NCBI GenBank assembly: GCA_036852015.1 | Contig: JAANDG010000305.1 | Coordinates: forward strand, 1 to 64,000 | Direction of reading: 5' to 3' | Source of the DNA: Pelodera strongyloides | Lineage: Eukaryota > Nematoda > Chromadorea > Rhabditida > Rhabditidae | Length of the DNA: 64,000 nt | In this document: positions 1 to 14,072 of the stretch, in pieces | Position numbering within the stretch: the stretch's first letter is position 1 | How the letters are laid out: every line of letters starts with the position of its first letter | Translations under genes and position numbers: made by a program | Notes under the pieces: generated by a model | What the model was told of the DNA's origin: nothing | What the model saw: the letters and a program-made list of their open reading frames with translations, nothing else | Database searches by the model: none

Positions 1-3000
1 GATAGATACTCAACAAATTCAGATTTGTTATCAATATCAGAGTATCAGATAATTGATAGCAATTAAGAACCAGAAACAAATGAATATCCAAGCTTATTAC
101 CATCATGATTTACACGTTGCTTGATTGGCTGTCTTGAAGTAATCACAATGTAACAAGCGCAGCAACGGAAAATAACCAGCTAGCGTATTCAGTCACTAAT
201 AATTAAAGTGTTAATTATGAAAATGGTGATTTTCACACGTTTTGTAGAGAATTTCACGGGGAATCCAATGCCGTCGATAGATTGAAAATTCGTCAAATTT
301 TGACGGAGTTATAGCCTTTTGAGTGTGTGATATTGTTCATTACGCACTTGCACAATTAATAATCGTTATTAATAATTACTAAGCCATGCAATTTGGATAT
401 GTTGTAGAGGGTAATTTTGTGAGTAAAATGAGCCTTGATACTGAATATGACCAAGGTTTGCCCAAGATATTGATTATAATTGCGTATAATTGGCACCTCA
501 ATTCCCGTACACCTGTGTTATTACATTTCTTTTTATATTCCTAATGTTTCCAACTATATTTCCCATATATTTTCACATTTAGGTCTATTTTCTATTCAAG
601 ACCCTTATTTCCAAGTTTCCAGGTCGCAACGTTGCGTCATCCGAGTTTAGCATATCACTGAATTAGCATAAGTGCAATGTCTGGGTTTTGTCTGAAAAGG
701 CCGTGCCACACGGTTTTCGGGTATAAAGCAGGCTGGAAGCTCAGTCTCGAGCGAACCTGGCCTACTCGAGGAATGGGTTGTGAAGCTTTATTTAGGTTTT
801 AATTAAGAACTTGGTGTTAAAAAATGGTGAATTGAACTGTTTGACTACTGTAGCATCAAAACTTGATGCCGAGGTGTGTTGATATTGTAATTCTATAAAT
901 CAGTACGGATTATGGAAATAGGTGCTAATTGACAGTAATTACACTGAACAAGAAAGTATTTTATGTATTATCAGGATTTCAGTTATTAAGTCCTTGTTTA
1001 GTAACAGATCCATGCATCACACATACATCAGATAGGCTCTGACGGTGATACATACTCAACAAATTCAGATTTGTTATCAATATCAGAGTATCAGATAATT
1101 TATAGCTATTAAGAAAGAACCAGATGAATATCCAAACTTATCACCATCATGATTTACACGTTGCTTGATTGGCTGTCTTGAAGTAATCACAATGTAACAA
1201 TCGCAGCAAAGGAAAATAACCAGCTAGCGTATTTAGTCACTAAAAATTAAAGTGTTAATTATGAAAATGGTGATCTTCACATATTTGTAGAGAATTTCAC
1301 GGGGAATCCAATGCCGTCGATAGATTGAAAATTCGTCAAATTTTGACGGAGTTATAGCCTTTTGAATGTGTTAGATTGTTCATTACGCACCTGCACAATT
1401 AATAATCGTTAATAATTACTAAGCAATTCAATTTGGATATGTTGTAGAGGGTAATTTTGTGAGTAAACTGAGCCTTGATACTGAATATTGACCAAGGTTT
1501 GCCCAAGATATTGATTATAATTGCGTATATTGGCATACAATCCCGTCACCGTGTTTTACATTTTTTTCATATATGTTTCCCATATATTTTAATTTAAGGT
1601 CTATTTTCTATTCAAGACCCTTATTTCCAAGTTTCCAGTCGCAACGTTTCGTCAAATTTAGCATATCACTGAATTAGCATAAGTGCAATTGTCTGTCTGG
1701 CCACACGGTTTTATAAAACAGGCTGGAAGCTCAGTCTCGAGCGAACCTGGCCTACTCGAGGAATGGGGTTGTGAAGCTTTAATTAGGTTTTAATTAAAAA
1801 CTTGGTGTTAAAAAATGGTGAATTGAACTGTTTGACTACTGTAGCATCAAAACAATGCAAGGTGTGTTGATACAGTAATTGATTATAAATCATACGGAGA
1901 TATGGAAATAGGTGCTAATTGACAGTAATTACACTGATACAAAGAAGTATTTGATGTATTATCAGGATTTCAGTTATTAAGTCCTTGTTTAGTAACAGAT
2001 CCATGAATCACTACATACATCAGATAGGCTCTGACGGTGATAGATACTCAACAAATTCAGATTTGTTATCAATATCAGAGTATCAGATAATTGATAACAA
2101 TTAAGAAAGAAACAACTGAATATCCAAGCTTATTACCATCAGTGATTTACACGTTGCTTGGTTGGCTGTCTTGAAGTAATCACAATGTAACAACGCAGCA
2201 AAGAAAATAACCACTAGCGTATTCAGTCACTAATAATTAAAGTGCTAATTGATGAAAATGGTGATCTTCACACGTTTTGTAGAGAATTTCACGGGAATCC
2301 AATGCCGTCGATAGATTGAAAATTCGTCAAATTTTGACGGAGTTATAGCCTTTTGAATGTGATATTTTCATTACGCACCTGCACTATTAATAATCGTTAT
2401 TAATAATTACTAAGCAATGCAATTTGGATATGTTGTAGAGGGTAATTTTGTGAGTAAAATGACGCCTTGATACTGAATATTGACCAAGGTTTGCCCAATA
2501 TATTGATTATAATTGCGTATAATTGGCACCTCAATTCACCATACACCTGTGTTATTACATTCTTTTTTTATATTCCTAATGTTTCCAACTATATTTCCTA
2601 TATATTTTCACATTTAAGGTCTATTTTCTATTCAAGACCCTTATTTCCAAGTTTCCAGGTCGCAACGTTGCGTCATCCGAGTTTAGAATATCACTGAATT
2701 AGCATAAGTGCAATTGTCTGGGTTTTGTCTGAAAAAGCCCGTGCCACACGGTTTTCGGGTATAAAAGCAGGCTGGAAGCTCAGTCTCGAGCGAACCTGGC
2801 CTACTCGAGGAATGGGGTTGTGAAGCTTTATTTAGGTTTTAATTAAGAACTTGGTGTTAAAAAATGGTGAATTGGACTGTTTGACTACTGTAGCATCGAA
2901 ACAACAAGGTGCACACGGTAATACAGTAATTCTATAAATCAGTACGGAGATATGGAAATAGGTGCTAATTGACAGTAATTACACTGATACAAAGAAGTAT

Positions 3001-6000
3001 TTGATGTATTATCAGGATTTCAGTTATTAAGTCCTTGTTTAGTAACAGATCCATGAATCACTACATACATCAGATAGGCTCTGACGGTGATAGATACTCA
3101 ACAAATTCAGATTTGTTATCAATATCAGAGTATCAGATAATTGATAACAATTAAGAAAGAAACCAGCAACAAATGAATATCCAAACTTATCACCATCAGT
3201 GATTTACACGTTGCCTGGTTGGCTGTCTTGAAGTAATCACAATGTAACAAGCGCAGCAAAGGAAAATAACCAGCTAGCGTATTCAGTCACTAATAATTAA
3301 AGTGCTAATTAATGAAAATTGGTGATCTTCACATATTTTGTAGAGAATTTCACGGGGAATCCAATGCCGTCGATAGATTGAAAGTTCGTCAAATTTTGGC
3401 CGAGCTATAGCCTTTTGAATGTGTGATATTGTTCATTACGCACTTGCACAATTAATAATCGTTATTAATAATAACAGGGCGTAACCTGCTTACTAAGCAA
3501 TGCAATTTGATATGTTGTAGAGGGTAATTTGTGAGTAAAATGATGCCTTGATACTGAATAATTGACCAAGGTTTGCCCAAGATATTGATTATAATTGCGT
3601 ATAATTGGCACCTCAATTCACCGTACACCTGTGTTATTACATTCTTTTTATATTCCTAATGTTTCCAACTATATTTCCATATATTTTCACATTTAAGGTC
3701 TATTTTCTATTCAAGACCGTTATTTCCAAGTTTCCAGGTCGCAACGTTGCGTCATCCGAACTTTAGCATATCACTGAATTAGCATAAGTGCAATTGTCTG
3801 GGTTTTGTCTGAAAATGCCCGTGCCACACGGTTTTTCGGGTATAAAAGCAGGCTGGAAGCTCAGTCTCGAGCGAACCTGGCCTACTCGAGGAATGGGGTG
3901 TGAAGCTTTATTTAGGTTTTAATTAAGAACTTGGGTTAAATGTGGTGTGTTTTGTTGAGTACTGTAGCATCGAAACAACAAGGTGCACACGGTAATACAG
4001 TAATTCTATAAATCAGTACGGAGATATCGAAATAGGTGCTAATTGACAGTAATTACACTGATACAAAGAAGTATTTGATGTATTATCAGGATTTCAGTTA
4101 TTAAGTCCTTGTTTAGTAACAGATCCATGAATCACTACATACATCAGATAGGCTCTGACGGCAGTATACATACTCAACAAATTCAGATTTGTTATCAATA
4201 TCAGAGTATCAGATATTGATAACAATTAAGAAAACCAGAACAAATGAATATCCAAGCTTATTACCATCAGTGATTTACACGTTGCTTGATTGGCTGTCTT
4301 GAAGTAATCACAATGTAACAAGCGCAGCAAAGGAAAATAACCAGCTAGCGTATTCAGTCACTAATAATTAAAGTGCTAATTAATGAAAATTGGTGATCTT
4401 CACATATTTTGTAGAGAATTTCACGGGGAATCCAATGCCGTCGATAGATTGAAAATTCGTCAAATTTTGACGGAGTTATAGCCTTTTGAATGTGTTAGAT
4501 TGTTCATTACGCACCTGCACAATTAATAATCGTTATTAATAATAACAGGGCGTACTACTAAGCAATGCATTTTGGATATGTTGTAGAGGGTAATTTTGTG
4601 AGTAAAATGAGCCTTGATACTGAATATTGACCAAGGTTTGCCCAATATATTGATTATAATTGCGTATAATTGGCACCTCAATTCACCGTACACCTGTGTT
4701 ATTACATTATTACTTTTTATATTCCTAATGTTTCCAACTATATTTCCTATATATTTTCACATTTAAGGTCTATTTTCTATTCAAGACCCTTATTTCCAAG
4801 TTCCAGGTCGCAACGTTGCGTCATCCGAGTTTAGCATATCACTGAATTAGCATAAGTGCAATTGTCTGGGTTTTGTCTGAAAATGCCCGTGCCACACGGT
4901 TTTGGGTATAAAAGCAGGCTGGAAGCTCAGTCTCGAGCGAACCTGGCCTACTCGAGGAATGGGGTTGTGAAGCTTTATTTAGGTTTTAATTAAGAACTTG
5001 GTGTTAAAAAAATGGTGAATTGAACTGTTTGACTACTGTAGCATCGAAAATGCAGGTGCACACGTGTAATTGATACTATAAATCAGTACGGAGATATGGA
5101 AATAGGTGCTAATTGACAGTAATTACACTGATACAAAGAAGTATTTGATGTATTATCAGGATTTCAGTTATTAAGTCCTTGTTTAGTAACAGATCCATGA
5201 ATCACTACATACATCAGATAGGCTCTGACGGTGATAGATACTCAACAAATTCAGATTTGTTATCAATATCAGAGTATCAGATAATTGATAACAATTAAGA
5301 AAGATACCAGCAACAAATGAATATCCAAACTTATCACCATCAGTGATTTACACGTTGCCTGGTTGGCTGTCTTGAAGTAATCACAATGTAACAAGCGCAG
5401 CAAAGGAAAATAACCAGCTAGCGTATTCAGTCACTAATAATTAAAGTGCTAATTAATGAAAATTGGTGATCTTCACATATTTGTAGAGAATTTCACGGGG
5501 AATCCAATGCCGTCGATAGATTGAAAGTTCGTCAAATTTTGGCCGAGCTATAGCCTTTTGAATGTGTGATATTGTTCATTACGCACTTGCACAATTAATA
5601 ATCGTTATTAATAATTACTAAGCCAATGCAATTTGGATATGTTGTAGAGGGTAATTTTGTGAGTAAAATGACGCCTTGATACTGAAAATTGACCAAGGTT
5701 TGCCCAAGATATTGATTATAATTGCGTATAATTGGCACCTCAATTCACCGTACACCTGTGTTATTACATTCCTTTTTATATTCCTAATGTTTCCAACTAT
5801 ATTTCCTATATATTTTCACATTTAAGGTCTATTTTCTATTCAAGACCCTTATTTCCAAGTTTCCAGGTCGCAACGTTGCGTCATCAAACTTTAGCATATC
5901 ACTGAATTAGCATAAGTGCAATTGTCTGGGTTTTGTCTGAAAAAGCCCGTGCCACACGGTTTTCGGGTATAAAAGCAGGCTGGAAGCTCAGTCTCGAGCG

Positions 6001-9000
6001 AACCTGGCCTACTCGAGGAATGGGGTTGTGAAGCTTTATTTAGGTTTTAATTAAGAACTTGGTGTTAAAAAATGGTGAATTGGACTGTTTGACTACTGTA
6101 GCATCGAAACAACAAGGTGCACACGGTAATACAGTAATTCTATAAATCAGTACGGAGATATGGAAATAGGTGCTAATTGACAGTAATTACACTGATACAA
6201 AGAAGTATTTGATGTATTATCAGGATTTCAGTTATTAAGTCCTTGTTTAGTAACAGATCCATGAATCACTACATACATCAGATAGGCTCTGACGGTGATA
6301 GATACTCAACAAATTCAGATTTGTTATCAATATCAGAGTATCAGATAATTGATAACAATTAAGAAAGAAACCAGCAACAAATGAATATCCAAACTTATTA
6401 CCATCAGTGATTTACACGTTGCTTGATTGGCTGTCTTGAAGTAATCACAATGTAACAAGCGCAGCAAAGGAAAATAACCAGCTAGCGTATTCAGTCACTA
6501 ATAATTAAAGTGCTAATTAATGAAAATTGGTGATCTTCACATATTTGTAGAGAATTTCACGGGGAATCCAATGCCGTCGATAGATTGAAAGTTCGTCAAA
6601 TTTTGGCCGAGCTATAGCCTTTTGAATGTGTGATATTGTTCATTACGCACCTGCACAATTAATAATCGTTATTAATAATTACTAAGCTGCTTACTAAGCA
6701 ATTTGGATATGTTGTAGAGGGTAATTTTGTGAGTAAAATGAGACCTTGATACTGAAAATTGACCAAGGTTTGCCCAAGATATTGATTATAATTGCGTATA
6801 ATTGGCACCTCAATTCACCGTACACCTGTGTTATTACATTCCTTTTTATATTCCTAATGTTTCCAACTATATTTCCTATATATTTTCACATTTAAGGTCT
6901 ATTTTCTATTCAAGACCCTTATTTCCAAGTTTCCAGGTCGCAACGTTGCGTCATCCGAGTTTAGAATATCACTGAATTAGCATAAGTGCAATTGTCTGGG
7001 TTTTGTCTGAAAAAGCCCGTGCCACACGGTTTTCGGGTATAAAAGCAGGCTGGAAGCTCAGTCTCGAGCGAACCTGGCCTACTCGAGGAATGGGGTTGTG
7101 AAGCTTTATTTAGGTTTTAATTAAGAACTTGGTGTTAAAAAATGGTGAATTGGACTGTTTGACTACTGTAGCATCGAAACAACAAGGTGCACACGGTAAT
7201 ACAGTAATTCTATAAATCAGTACGGAGATATGGAAATAGGTGCTAATTGACAGTAATTACACTGATACAAAGAAGTATTTGATGTATTATCAGGATTTCA
7301 GTTATTAAGTCCTTGTTTAGTAACAGATCCATGAATCACTACATACATCAGATAGGCTCTGACGGTGATAGATACTCAACAAATTCAGATTTGTTATCAA
7401 TATCAGAGTATCAGATAATTGATAACAATTAAGAAAGATACCAGCAACAATGAATATCCAAACTTTTCCCATCAGTGATTTACACGTTGCTTGATTGGCT
7501 GTCTTGAAGTAATCTCAATGTAACAGCGCAGCAAAGGAAAATAACCAGCTAGCGTATTCAGTCACTAATAATTAAAGTGCTAATTAATGAAAATTGGTGA
7601 TCTTCACATATTTTGTAGAGAATTTCACGGGGAATCCAATGCCGTCGATAGATTGAAAGTTCGTCAAATTTTGGCCGAGCTATAGCCTTTTGAATGTGTG
7701 ATATTGTTCATTACGCACTTGCACAATTAATAATCGTTATTAATAATAACAGGGCGTAACCTGCTTACTAAGCAATGCATTTCTGATATGTTGTAGAGGG
7801 TAATTTTGTGAGTAAAATGAGACCTTGATACTGAAAATTGACCAAGGTTTGCCCAAGATATTGATTATAATTGCGTATAATTGGCACCTCAATTCACCGT
7901 ACACCTGTGTTATTACATTCCTTTTTATATTCCTAATGTTTCCAACTATATTTCCTATATATTTTCACATTTAAGGTCTATTTTCTATTCAAGACCCTTA
8001 TTTCCAAGTTTCCAGGTCGCAACGTTGCGTCATCCGAGTTTAGAATATCACTGAATTAGCATAAGTGCAATTGTCTGGGTTTTGTCTGAAAATGCCCGTG
8101 CCACACGGTTTTCGGGTATAAAAGCAGGCTGGAAGCTCAGTCTCGAGCGAACCTGGCCTACTCGAGGAATGGGGTTGTGAAGCTTTATTTAGGTTTTAAT
8201 TAAGAACTTGGTGTTAAAAAAAAAAATGAATTGGACTGTTTGACTACTGTAGCATCAAAACATGCAGGTGCACACGGTAATACATTAATACTATAAATCA
8301 GTACGGAGATATGGAAATAGGTGCTAATTGACAGTAATTACACTGATACAAAAAAGTATTTGATGTATCATCAGGATTTCAGTTATTATGTCCTTGTTTA
8401 GTAACAGATCCATGCATCAACACATACATCAGATAGGCTCTGACGGCAGTACATACATACTCAACAAATTCAGATTTGTTATCAATATCAGAGTATCAGA
8501 TAATTGATAACAATTAAGAAAGAACCAGCAACAAATGAATATCCAACTTATTACCATCAGTGATTTACACGTTGCCTGGTTGGCTGTCTTGAAGTAATCA
8601 CAATGTAACAAGCGCAGCAAAGGAAAATAACCAGCTAGCGTTTTCAGTCACTAATAATTAAAGTGCTAATTAATGAAGATTGGTGATTTCACATTTTGTA
8701 GAGAATTTCACGGGGAATCCAATGCCGTCGATAGATTGAAAATTCGTCAAATTTTGACGGAGTTATAGCCTTTTGAATGTGTGATATTGTTCATTACGCA
8801 CTTGCACAATTAATAATCGTTATTAATAATTAACTACTAGCAATGCAATTTGGATATGTTGTAGAGGGTAATTTTGTGAGTAAAATGAGACCTTGATACT
8901 GAAAATTGACCAAGGTTTGCCCAAGATATTGATTATAATTGCGTATAATTGGCACCTCAATTCACCGTACACCTGTGTTATTACATTCCTTTTTATATTC

Positions 9001-12000
9001 CTAATGTTTCCAACTATATTTCCTATATATTTTCACATTTAAGGTCTATTTTCTATTCAAGACCCTTATTTCCAAGTTTCCAGGTCGCAACGTTGCGTCA
9101 TCCGAGTTTAGAATATCACTGAATTAGCATAAGTGCAATTGTCTGGGTTTTGTCTGAAAAAGCCCGTGCCACACGGTTTTCGGGTATAAAAGCAGGCTGG
9201 AAGCTCAGTCTCGAGCGAACCTGGCCTACTCGAGGAATGGGGTTGTGAAGCTTTATTTAGGTTTTAATTAAGAACTTGGTGTTAAAAAATGGTGAATTGG
9301 ACTGTTTGACTACTGTAGCATCGAAACAACAAGGTGCACACGGTAATACAGTAATTCTATAAATCAGTACGGAGATATGGAAATAGGTGCTAATTGACAG
9401 TAATTACACTGATACAAAGAAGTATTTGATGTATTATCAGGATTTCAGTTATTAAGTCCTTGTTTAGTAACAGATCCATGAATCACTACATACATCAGAT
9501 AGGCTCTGACGGTGATAGATACTCAACAAATTCAGATTTGTTATCAATATCAGAGTATCAGATAATTGATAACAATTAAGAAAGAAACCAGCAACAAATG
9601 AATATCCAAACTTATCACCATCAGTGATTTACACGTTGCCTGGTTGGCTGTCTTGAAGTAATCACAATGTAACAAGCGCAGCAAAGGAAAATAACCAGCT
9701 AGCGTATTCAGTCACTAATAATTAAAGTGCTAATTAATGAAAATTGGTGATCTTCACATATTTTGTAGAGAATTTCACGGGGAATCCAATGCCGTCGATA
9801 GATTGAAAGTTCGTCAAATTTTGGCCGAGCTATAGCCTTTTGAATGTGTGATATTGTTCATTACGCACTTGCACAATTAATAATCGTTATTAATAATAAC
9901 AGGGCGTAACCTGCTTACTAAGCAATGCATTTCTGATATGTTGTAGAGGGTAATTTTGTGAGTAAAATGAGACCTTGATACTGAAAATTGACCAAGGTTT
10001 GCCCAAGATATTGATTATAATTGGGGATAATTGGCACCTCAATTCACCGTACACCTGTGTTATTACATTCCTTTTTATATTCCTAATGTTTCAACTATTT
10101 TTCCTATATATTTTCACATTTAGGTCTCTTTTCTATTCAAGACCCATCAAGTTTCCCGGTCTCAACGTTGCGTCATCAAGTTTAGCATTGCTGTTAGCAT
10201 AAGTGAATTGGCTGGGTTTTGTCTGAAATGCCGGCCACACGGTTTTTCGGGTAAAAAGCAGGTTGGAAGCTCAGTCTCGTGCGAACCTGCCTACTCGAAG
10301 AATGGGGTTGTGAAGCTTTATTTTGGTTTTAATTAAAATTGGTGTTAAAAAAATGGTGAATTGGACTGTTGACTACTGTAGCATCGAAACCTGATGCCAG
10401 GTGGTATAGTGTAATTCTATAAATCAGTACGGTATGGAAATAGGTGCTAATTGACAGATTACACTGATACCAAAAGTATGATGTATTCAGGATTTCAGTT
10501 ATTAAGTCCGTGTTTAGTAACAGATCATGAATCACACATACATCAGAAGGCTCTGACGGTGATAAATACTCAACAAATTCAGATTGTTATCAATATCAGA
10601 GTATCACATAATTGATAAATTAAGAAAGATACCAGCAAAAATGAATATCCAAACTTATCACCATCCGTGATTACACGTTGCCTGGGGATGTCTTGAAGTA
10701 ATCTCAAAGTAACAAGCGCAGCAAAGAAAAATAACCAGCTAGCGTATTCAGTCATAAAATAAATTGTTAATTAATGAAAATCGTGTTCTAATTTTGTAGA
10801 GAATTCCGGGAAATCCAAGCCGTCAAGATGAAAGGTGTCAAATTTTGCGAGTTATGTCTTTGAATGTGTGAGTTGTTATTGCGCACCTCACAATTAATAA
10901 TCGTTATTAATAATTACTAAGCAATGAATTTGATATGTTGTAGAGGGTAATTTCGTGAGTAAAATGAGACTTGATAATGAAATTGACCAAGTTTGCCCAA
11001 GATATTGATTATAATTGCGTAGATTGGCACCTCAATTCACCGTACACTTTGTTATTACATTTCTTTTAATTCCTAAGTTTTCCAACTAATTCCTTTTTAT
11101 TTTCACATTTAAGGTCTATTTTTTATTCAAGACCATTATTTCCAGTTTCCAGGTCGCAACGTTGCGTCATCCGAGTTTAGAATATCACTGAATTAGCATA
11201 AGTGCAAATTGTCTGGGTTTTGTCTGAAAAGCCCCGTGCCACACGGTTTTTTTTCGGGTATAAACGCAGGCTGGAAGCTCAGCCTCGAGCGAAACTGGCC
11301 TAATCAAGGAATGGGGTTGTGAAAATTTATTTAGGTATTAATTACGAACTTGGTGTTAAAAAAATGGTGAATTGGACTGTTTGGACTTTACTGTAGATCG
11401 AAACACAAGATGTGCACACGGTAATACAGTAATTCTATAAATCAGTACGGAGATATGGAAATAGGGGCTAATTGACAGTAATTAAACTGATACAAAAAAG
11501 TATTTGATGTATTATCAGGATGTCAGTTATTAAGTCCTTGTTTAGTAACAGACCCATGAATCACTACATACATCAGATAGGCTCTGACGGTGATAGATAC
11601 TCAACAAATTCAGATTTGTTATCAATATCAGAGTATCAGATAATTGATAACAATTAAGAAAGAAACCAACAAATGAATATCCAAACTTATCACCATCAGT
11701 GATTTACACGTTGCCTGGTTGGCTGTCTTGAAGTAATCACAATGTAACAAGCGCAGCAAAGGAAAATAACCAGCTAGCGTATTCAGTCACTAATAATTAA
11801 AGTGCTAATTAATGAAAATTGGTGATCTTCACATATTTTGTAGAGAATTTCACGGGGAATCCAATGCCGTCGATAGATTGAAAGTTCGTCAAATTTTGGC
11901 CGAGCTATAGCCTTTTGAATGTGTGATATTGTTCATTACGCACTTGCACAATTAATAATCGTTATTAATAATAACAGGGCGTAACCTGCTTACTAAGCAA

Positions 12001-12693
12001 TACATTTCTGATATGTTGTAGAGGGTAATTTTGTGAGTAAAATGAGACCTTGATACTGAAAATTGACCAAGGTTTGCCCAAGATATTGATTATAATTGCG
12101 TATAATTGGCACCTCAATTCACCGTAAACCTGTGTTATTACATTCCTTTCTATATTCCTAATGTTTCCAACCATATTTCCTATATATTTTCACATTTAAG
12201 GTTTATTTTCTATTCAAGACCCTTTTTCCAAGTTTCCGGTCTTCAACGCCTTCCGTCATCAAGATGTTTAGGATATCACTGAATTAGCATAAGTGCAATT
12301 GCCTGGGTTTTTTGCACAAAAGCCGTGCCACACGGTTTGGTCTTTATAACAGCCTCAGGCTGGCAGCTCAGTCTCGAGCGACCCTGGCCGAATCGCGAGC
12401 AATGGGGTTGTGAAGCTTTCTTTAGGTTTTAATTAAGAACTTGGTGTTCAAAAATGGTGAATTGAACTATTTGACTACTGTAGCATCGAAACAACAAGGG
12501 GCACACGGTAATACAGTAATTCTATAAATCAGTCACGAGATAGGGCAATACGGTGCTAATGGACCTACTTACACGATACAAAGAAGTATTGCTGTATTAT
12601 CAGGATTTCAGTTATTAAGTCCTTGTTTAGTAACAGATCCATGAATCACTACATACATCAGATAGGCTCTGACGGTGATAGATACTCAACAAA
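1..12693. repeat. ~1.07 kb satellite array, about 12 tandem units
   Basis: A direct tandem repeat fills the first 12.7 kb. The landmark GATACTCAACAAATTCAGA recurs near 5, 1050, 2045, 3095, 4165, 5235, 6300, 7370, 8455, 9520, 10565, 11595 and 12680. Spacing between TATA boxes runs from 990 to 1086 bp, mostly 1.05-1.08 kb. Units 1-9 are very similar. Unit 2 has small deletions, and units 10-12 are the most degraded, with many single-base indels. The array starts before the window and ends inside a thirteenth unit at about 12693. No open frame is conserved between units, so I see no coding function. The most constant part is the TATA block described separately. Each unit also has a short inverted repeat around CGTCAAATTTTGACG. 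Confidence 0.97.
7012..7092 (+). promoter_or_regulatory. Conserved TATA-box block of the satellite (unit 7 as example)
   Basis: Every unit has a block of the form CCGTGCCACACGG, a short TTTTCGGG, TATAAAAGCAGG, CTGGAAGCTCAGTCTCGAG, then CGAACCTGGCCTACTCGAGG. The TATA motifs start at 722, 1712, 2760, 3841, 4907, 5968, 7038, 8117, 9185, 10252 (degenerate TAAAAAG), 11259 and 12345 (degenerate). A TCAGT sequence resembling an initiator lies about 20 bp downstream, closer than the ~30 bp of a textbook TATA-Inr pair. The block survives better than the rest of the unit even in degraded units 10-12. This looks like an RNA polymerase II core promoter repeated once per unit; transcription is an inference. 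Confidence 0.45.
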
Positions 12694-13145
12694 TTGAATA
12701 TTGACAAAACTTAGGTGGTACAGTTTGTTGTCGTAATGCGCCCTTCCCTGAGTATCTAGTACCTTTCACTTTCCATTACAAATACTTTCGCGTACTCGTG
12801 GCGCGCCCCTGGCACGCGATCCGCCCACCGATTTTCACGCAGTCATGTACACGCCGCCAGTACGACAGCGTTCACGCTGCATTAAAAATTCTGAGGAATC
12901 ATTGGCAAAGATATGGCAGTTGAAACATAGAACAAAAAAAACAGATATTTAAAAAAAATTATCCCATCATTACCCTAATTCAGCTAAAAATACGGGGCGG
13001 CGCACTTTGCTCGAGTGCGCTTCCGTCGTGCCACGAGTGCGCGGAAAAGGATAGAAGCCCAGTTTGCAACCGTGGCGCTCTTTTGGATGTGGCGCGGCAT
13101 GTGCGCCAGTGATCTACTGCATGCTTTCCCTGGTGATATATAAAC
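12694..13145. other. Unique spacer between satellite and duplicated segment
   Basis: This is non-repetitive sequence rich in CpG. It contains GTACTCGTGGCG-like words near 12792, and a similar word also opens each copy of the large duplication at about 13150. Open frames here are short and lack splice or composition support. No gene is recognised. Confidence 0.5.
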
Positions 13146-13639
13146 TTTGGCGTACTCGTGGCGTAATCCAAGCACTCTCCCATTCTACACAAATGAAAAG
13201 ATGCCGAATACGAGATACGCGCCATCGCCGCGCACAAAAAGAGGGTCGAAGTAGGAATCCGCCACACGTGCTTAAATCCAGTTGGCGTACCTTCTAGGGG
13301 AGGCAGGACGCGTCTGACACATTGCGCACTATTGGCGCATACGCGGCGCACCTGGGCAACCTCTTAATGTGGGCGATGACGCGGCGTTTCACGTCGAACA
13401 AGTCGAACAACGGGAGCGCCGCTCCACTATAGCGGACGTGGAGATTCGCACAATTAGATTTATTAATTAGATCAATAGAACAAAGCGAAAACATATTTAC
13501 AAACATTGTTTTCTCTTACACGGAATTTTGCAATATTTATGACCAAACACAACCGATGTTTATTATGTGTGTCGTACTCTTTCCCCCGCAATCCACAGTT
13601 TCCCGTCATTTTCTTTCCAAAGACATATTTACATTTCAT

Positions 13640-13965
13640 ATCCGCCTTCAAAAAAAAAACGAGATAAACCAGTGAATTGAGTTTACATTAGTTTACGCTT
13701 CTCGAACACAATTTACGTTTTTGTAGCGCCCTTTCTGCTCTGTTCGCTCGCAGTGCTCTCTCGCTGACCAACGGTTGGCACCAGCTGATATCGATCGACA
13801 GACGCATGTAACTTTGAGAAAACATCGATCTTTCAAGCGAGTTTCTTTCGCGCTCTTTTTAACATCTCACTTCGCTGTACTATCTAGCTATCTGACCGGT
13901 GATTGGTCAGTTTGAAAAACAAATCGTGCTCTGATTGGCTGTTTGGACCAAATACGGGCGGCGCA
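13640..13965 (+). promoter_or_regulatory. Promoter-like region upstream of the multi-exon unit, copy A
   Basis: This CT-rich region has two inverted CCAAT boxes (GATTGGTCAG at 13901 and CTGATTGGCT at 13931). It lies upstream of the first exon-like island at 14257. The same sequence occurs in copy B at 28980-29201 and 32679-32752, where a transposon separates the two parts. Promoter function is inferred from position and the CCAAT boxes only. Confidence 0.3.
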
Positions 13966-13991
13966 AATGATTTTCAAAATTGTCATTCGAT

Positions 13992-14072
13992 CTCGCGATC
14001 ATCATCCCTTTCCTTTTGTGGGAGGATGTGATCATCATCATCCCTTTCCTTTTGTGGGAGGATGTGATGATG
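13992..14072. repeat. ~39 bp tandem duplication
   Basis: The phrase CCCTTTCCTTTTGTGGGAGG with its ATCATCATC lead occurs twice in direct succession. Copy B has a single version of it (34806-34850), so this is a duplication private to copy A. Confidence 0.85.

Noticed and set aside
1..12693. Ribosomal DNA intergenic spacer or 5S/SL RNA repeats
   Set aside because: No rRNA, 5S, U6 or clear spliced-leader sequence was found in any unit. The repeat has only a TATA block.
12980..13351. 123-codon frame and overlapping frames in CpG-rich DNA
   Set aside because: Frames on both strands overlap, none has recognisable motifs, and the matching part of copy B has indels that break the frame.
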